Of a DNA stretch of 7,412 bases, positions 6,079-7,412 are shown in pieces. How positions within the stretch are numbered: position 1 is the first letter of the stretch; each line of letters opens with the position of its first letter. Both the position numbers and the translations under genes were made by a program. Source of the stretch: Oceanococcus sp051252075 (GTDB lineage Bacteria > Pseudomonadota > Gammaproteobacteria > Nevskiales > Oceanococcaceae). The stretch is from contig JBPOFU010000119.1 in NCBI GenBank assembly GCA_051252075.1, forward strand, positions 1 to 7,412, given 5' to 3'. The notes beneath the pieces were generated by a model, which worked only from the letters and a program-made list of their open reading frames with translations, did not search any database and was not told the DNA's origin.

Positions 6079-6094
6079 GTCGATATATATCGAC
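6079..6094. promoter_or_regulatory. Operator 2, GTCGAT-N4-ATCGAC
   Basis: This is a perfect 16-bp palindrome, GTCGATATATATCGAC, with the same half-sites as operator 1 and a centre exactly 63 bp away. It lies upstream of the operon -35 and 15 bases upstream of the regulator GTG, so it could also serve autoregulation: a weak -35 TTGTCA (6064-6069) and -10 TATATC (6086-6091), 16 bp apart, would place the regulator's own -10 inside it. Confidence 0.75.
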
Positions 6095-6109
6095 CAATGG
6101 AGATATTTT

Positions 6110-6331
6110 GTGATCAGGTTCCGCCTTAAAGAGCTCATGGCAGATAAAGAATTTCGAGAGGGGCGGGTTGTGACACTTGCAGAAATAGCCAAAGAGACCG
6201 GCATGCATCGTGCGACACTTTCAAAGATCGCTAATGAACGCGGCTACAGTACTGGCTCCGACAATATAGATAGGCTCTGCACCTATTTCGATTGTGAGGT
6301 TGGAGACATAATGGAATACATTAAAAATTAA
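6110..6331 (+). CDS. Small XRE/Cro-CI-family repressor, divergent from xis-int
   Basis: From GTG 6110 the product is 73 aa. It is one compact Cro/CI-like helix-turn-helix domain with a scaffold helix (IRFRLKELMADKE), HTH helices in VVTLAEIAKETGMHRATLSK, and a closing helical part (NIDRLCTYFDCEVGDIMEYI) characteristic of the HTH_26-type group. The GTG is chosen because GGAG (6099-6102) is seven bases upstream; the in-frame ATG at 6077 has no ribosome binding site and would translate across the operator palindrome. There is no separate oligomerisation or protease domain, so induction by RecA-type self-cleavage is not expected. Its place beside two identical operators and the divergent operon promoter argues that it is the switch controlling excision; direct binding is inferred. 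Confidence 0.85.
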   Translation: MIRFRLKELMADKEFREGRVVTLAEIAKETGMHRATLSKIANERGYSTGSDNIDRLCTYFDCEVGDIMEYIKN

Positions 6332-6386
6332 CAAACCCGGTTTGGGCTGAAGTTAGCCGACGGTCAAAGGGGGTCTTTGAAGTTTT
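6332..6386 (+). terminator. Weak terminator-like hairpins after the regulator gene
   Basis: Directly after the stop codon, CAAACC and GGTTTG (6332-6344) form a 6-bp inverted repeat with a one-base centre. Farther on, TCAAAG (6364-6369) pairs with CTTTGA (6375-6380) and is followed by TTTT at 6383-6386. The second has the layout of a weak intrinsic terminator for the regulator transcript. Confidence 0.4.
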
Positions 6387-6401
6387 CTGCATTTTCCAAA
6401 A

Positions 6402-6432
6402 TGGGCACCACGTGGGCACCATTTGGGCACCA
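6402..6432 (+). repeat. Three direct repeats of TGGGCACCA, 11-bp period (likely integrase arm sites)
   Basis: Identical nonamers begin at 6402, 6413 and 6424 with two-base spacers (cg, tt), so all face the same side of the helix, drifting only slightly from 10.5 bp per turn. They lie between the regulator and the tRNA. Arm-type binding sites of tyrosine integrases are short direct repeats near the attachment core, which makes that the favoured reading. Replication-type iterons are an alternative but are usually longer. Confidence 0.7.
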
Positions 6433-6550
6433 AGATGGAAATATCAGGAAAAAATGTGCGGCTGAAAAGCGCATTGAAAGATTATTTGCGGAAGATGTGC
6501 TCTTTTTGATTTCGTAAGCTATTGATTTGGTTGATTATTTAAAACACGCA
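6433..6550. other. AT-rich gap between arm repeats and tRNA promoter
   Basis: No gene is visible. The octamer CGCATTGA occurs twice (6470-6477 and 6547-6554), 77 bases apart, and the second copy runs into the tRNA -35. The stretch just before the promoter is AT-rich and could act as an UP element. The recombination core may lie in this gap or in the 5' part of the tRNA gene. Confidence 0.4.
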
Positions 6551-6579
6551 TTGATAGTGTGAGTGCTCATCTCTATACT
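6551..6579 (+). promoter_or_regulatory. Promoter of tRNA-fMet
   Basis: A -35 TTGATA (6551-6556) and -10 TATACT (6574-6579) are 17 bases apart. The next bases, GCGCGG, form the GC-rich discriminator typical of stable-RNA promoters under stringent control. Transcription would begin a few bases before the mature tRNA end at 6592. Confidence 0.8.
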
Positions 6580-6591
6580 GCGCGGCTCTGG

Positions 6592-6668
<77 letters not shown>

Positions 6669-6689
6669 ATACATTTGGAGGAATAGTCG

Positions 6690-6711
6690 GCCCCATGATA
6701 GGGGCTTTTTT
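6690..6711 (+). terminator. Intrinsic terminator after tRNA-fMet
   Basis: GCCCC (6690-6694) pairs with GGGGC (6701-6705) around a six-base loop and is followed by six T (6706-6711). It should end most tRNA transcripts before rimP, so rimP-nusA expression needs read-through or its own promoter. Confidence 0.85.
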
Positions 6712-6775
6712 GTTGCTGAAATTTACGAATCTATGGTTTTGGTTTGTTAAGTTTCCCTCCTAACTAGTTGATAAA

Positions 6776-6792
6776 AAAGACATTGTGTCTTT
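6776..6792 (+). promoter_or_regulatory. Perfect hairpin next to the rimP ribosome binding site
   Basis: AAAGACA (6776-6782) pairs perfectly with TGTCTTT (6786-6792) around a TTG loop, ending directly before the GGTGG (6793-6797) that probably serves as the rimP ribosome binding site. It could tune rimP translation or be an operator. No convincing separate rimP promoter was found in 6712-6801. Confidence 0.45.
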
Positions 6793-6801
6793 GGTGGTTT
6801 G

Positions 6802-7263
6802 ATGGCTCAGGGCTTGAATAGCAATCTGCAGGATAAGCTGGAACCGGCGGTGGTTGGTTTGGGCTACGACCTGCTGTGCGTTGAGCTGCAGAGCACAGGT
6901 GTGGATGCCGTTTTACGTGTCTACATAGATTCTCCCAACGGCATTGGTGTTGAAGATTGCGTGGCAGTGAGTCGCGAGATCAGCGCTTTGCTGGATGTGG
7001 ATGATCCTATTGATTCAGCCTACCGGCTGGAGGTGTCGTCACCTGGCATGGACCGCCCGCTAGTTAAACCGCAACATTTCATTGAGTACATAGGGCGAGA
7101 CGCGAAGCTGAGATTACGAATTCCCCACGAGGGTCGACGAAATTTTCGCGGCAAGCTGTTGGCTTGCGATGAAAATACGGTGTCGGTGGAAGTCGATGGA
7201 GAGCGTTTTGATTTGCCATTTGTTGATATCGAACGAGCACGTCTCGTTGCGGTATTTGATTAA
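6802..7263 (+). CDS. rimP: Ribosome maturation factor RimP
   Basis: RimP binds the 30S precursor and promotes 16S rRNA folding and assembly of the small subunit, acting before S12 joins. The 153-aa product has the usual length. The N-terminal alpha/beta domain contains GLGYDLLCVELQ (19-30), LRVYID (38-43) and the family signature YRLEVSSPGMDRPL (74-87). The C-terminal SH3-like barrel covers about 95-153 (KLRLRIP, FRGKLLACDENTVSVEV, FVDIERARL). The ATG at 6802 is preferred to the TTG one codon earlier; the ribosome binding site is a modest GGTGG four bases upstream. It precedes nusA by 18 nt, the conserved rimP-nusA-infB operon order, and follows the tRNA-fMet terminator. Confidence 0.97.
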   Translation: MAQGLNSNLQDKLEPAVVGLGYDLLCVELQSTGVDAVLRVYIDSPNGIGVEDCVAVSREISALLDVDDPIDSAYRLEVSSPGMDRPLVKPQHFIEYIGRDAKLRLRIPHEGRRNFRGKLLACDENTVSVEVDGERFDLPFVDIERARLVAVFD

Positions 7264-7281
7264 TAGTTTGGAGCCGGATGC

Positions 7282-7412
7282 ATGAGTAAGAATATATTGC
7301 TCGTGGTAGATGCTGTATCGAATGAGAAAGGTGTCGAGCCAGAGGTTATTTTTGGTGCCTTAGAAGCGGCGCTAGCATCGGCTGCGCGTAAAAAGCACGG
7401 CGAAGATTGGGA
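7282..7412 (+). CDS. nusA: Transcription termination/antitermination factor NusA, N-terminal part
   Basis: Only the first 43 codons are in the window. They begin MSKNILLVVDAVSNEKGVEP and continue through ALEAALASAARKKHGED, matching the N-terminal domain of NusA that contacts RNA polymerase near the RNA exit channel. The full protein, with S1 and KH RNA-binding domains, promotes pausing, intrinsic termination, and rRNA antitermination. GGAG at 7270-7273 lies eight bases upstream of the ATG. It is the second gene of the rimP-nusA operon. Confidence 0.97.
   Translation, partial: MSKNILLVVDAVSNEKGVEPEVIFGALEAALASAARKKHGEDW

Noticed and set aside
6077..6109. Upstream ATG start for the XRE regulator
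   Set aside because: It has no ribosome binding site and would translate through the perfect operator palindrome, whereas the GTG at 6110 has GGAG seven bases upstream.
6332..6432. CRISPR-like array suggested by the regular repeats
   Set aside because: The repeats are only nine bases with two-base spacers, and no cas genes are present.

Overview
The right end identifies the host as a gammaproteobacterium. An initiator tRNA-fMet gene is followed by rimP and then the start of nusA, the same order as metY-rimP-nusA in Escherichia coli. The genus cannot be read from the window. Layout, left to right: (a) 38-949, a plus-strand gene for a six-bladed tectonin-type beta-propeller protein with a helical N-terminus; (b) 950-1953, a decayed zone with the 5' part of a DbpA-type DEAD-box helicase gene (frameshifted at an 11-C tract and cut off after about 80 codons), joined directly to an inverted N-terminal fragment of a tyrosine recombinase, then about 490 bases without a recognisable gene; (c) 1954-5981, a minus-strand cassette; (d) 5982-6591, a divergent regulatory region with a small XRE-type repressor gene, and a repeat-rich segment; (e) 6592-7412, the conserved chromosome.

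The cassette is the core of an integrated mobile element. In transcription order it encodes a small winged-helix excisionase-like protein, a tyrosine integrase, an unknown 95-aa protein, an OB-fold plus HD-domain protein of YhaM-like layout, a KfrA-like HTH/coiled-coil protein, an HU protein, and an unknown 128-aa protein. The first five genes overlap end to start at every junction, so they look like one translationally coupled operon. HU and the 128-aa gene follow after gaps of 89 and 66 nt.

The control region is unusually legible. A good sigma70-type promoter for the operon (TTGACA, 16 bp, TATTAT) lies between two operators with identical half-sites, GTCGAT-N4-ATCGAC, whose centres are exactly 63 bp (six helical turns) apart. 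The divergent XRE gene is the obvious candidate for the protein that binds them. Between this gene and the tRNA are three copies of TGGGCACCA at an exact 11-bp period, which I read as likely integrase arm-type sites.

The element lies on the 5' side of the complete tRNA-fMet gene, just before or including its promoter, rather than at the 3' end as is usual for tRNA-targeting elements. No second attachment site was found by eye, so the left boundary is unknown and the decayed zone and the propeller gene may or may not belong to the element.
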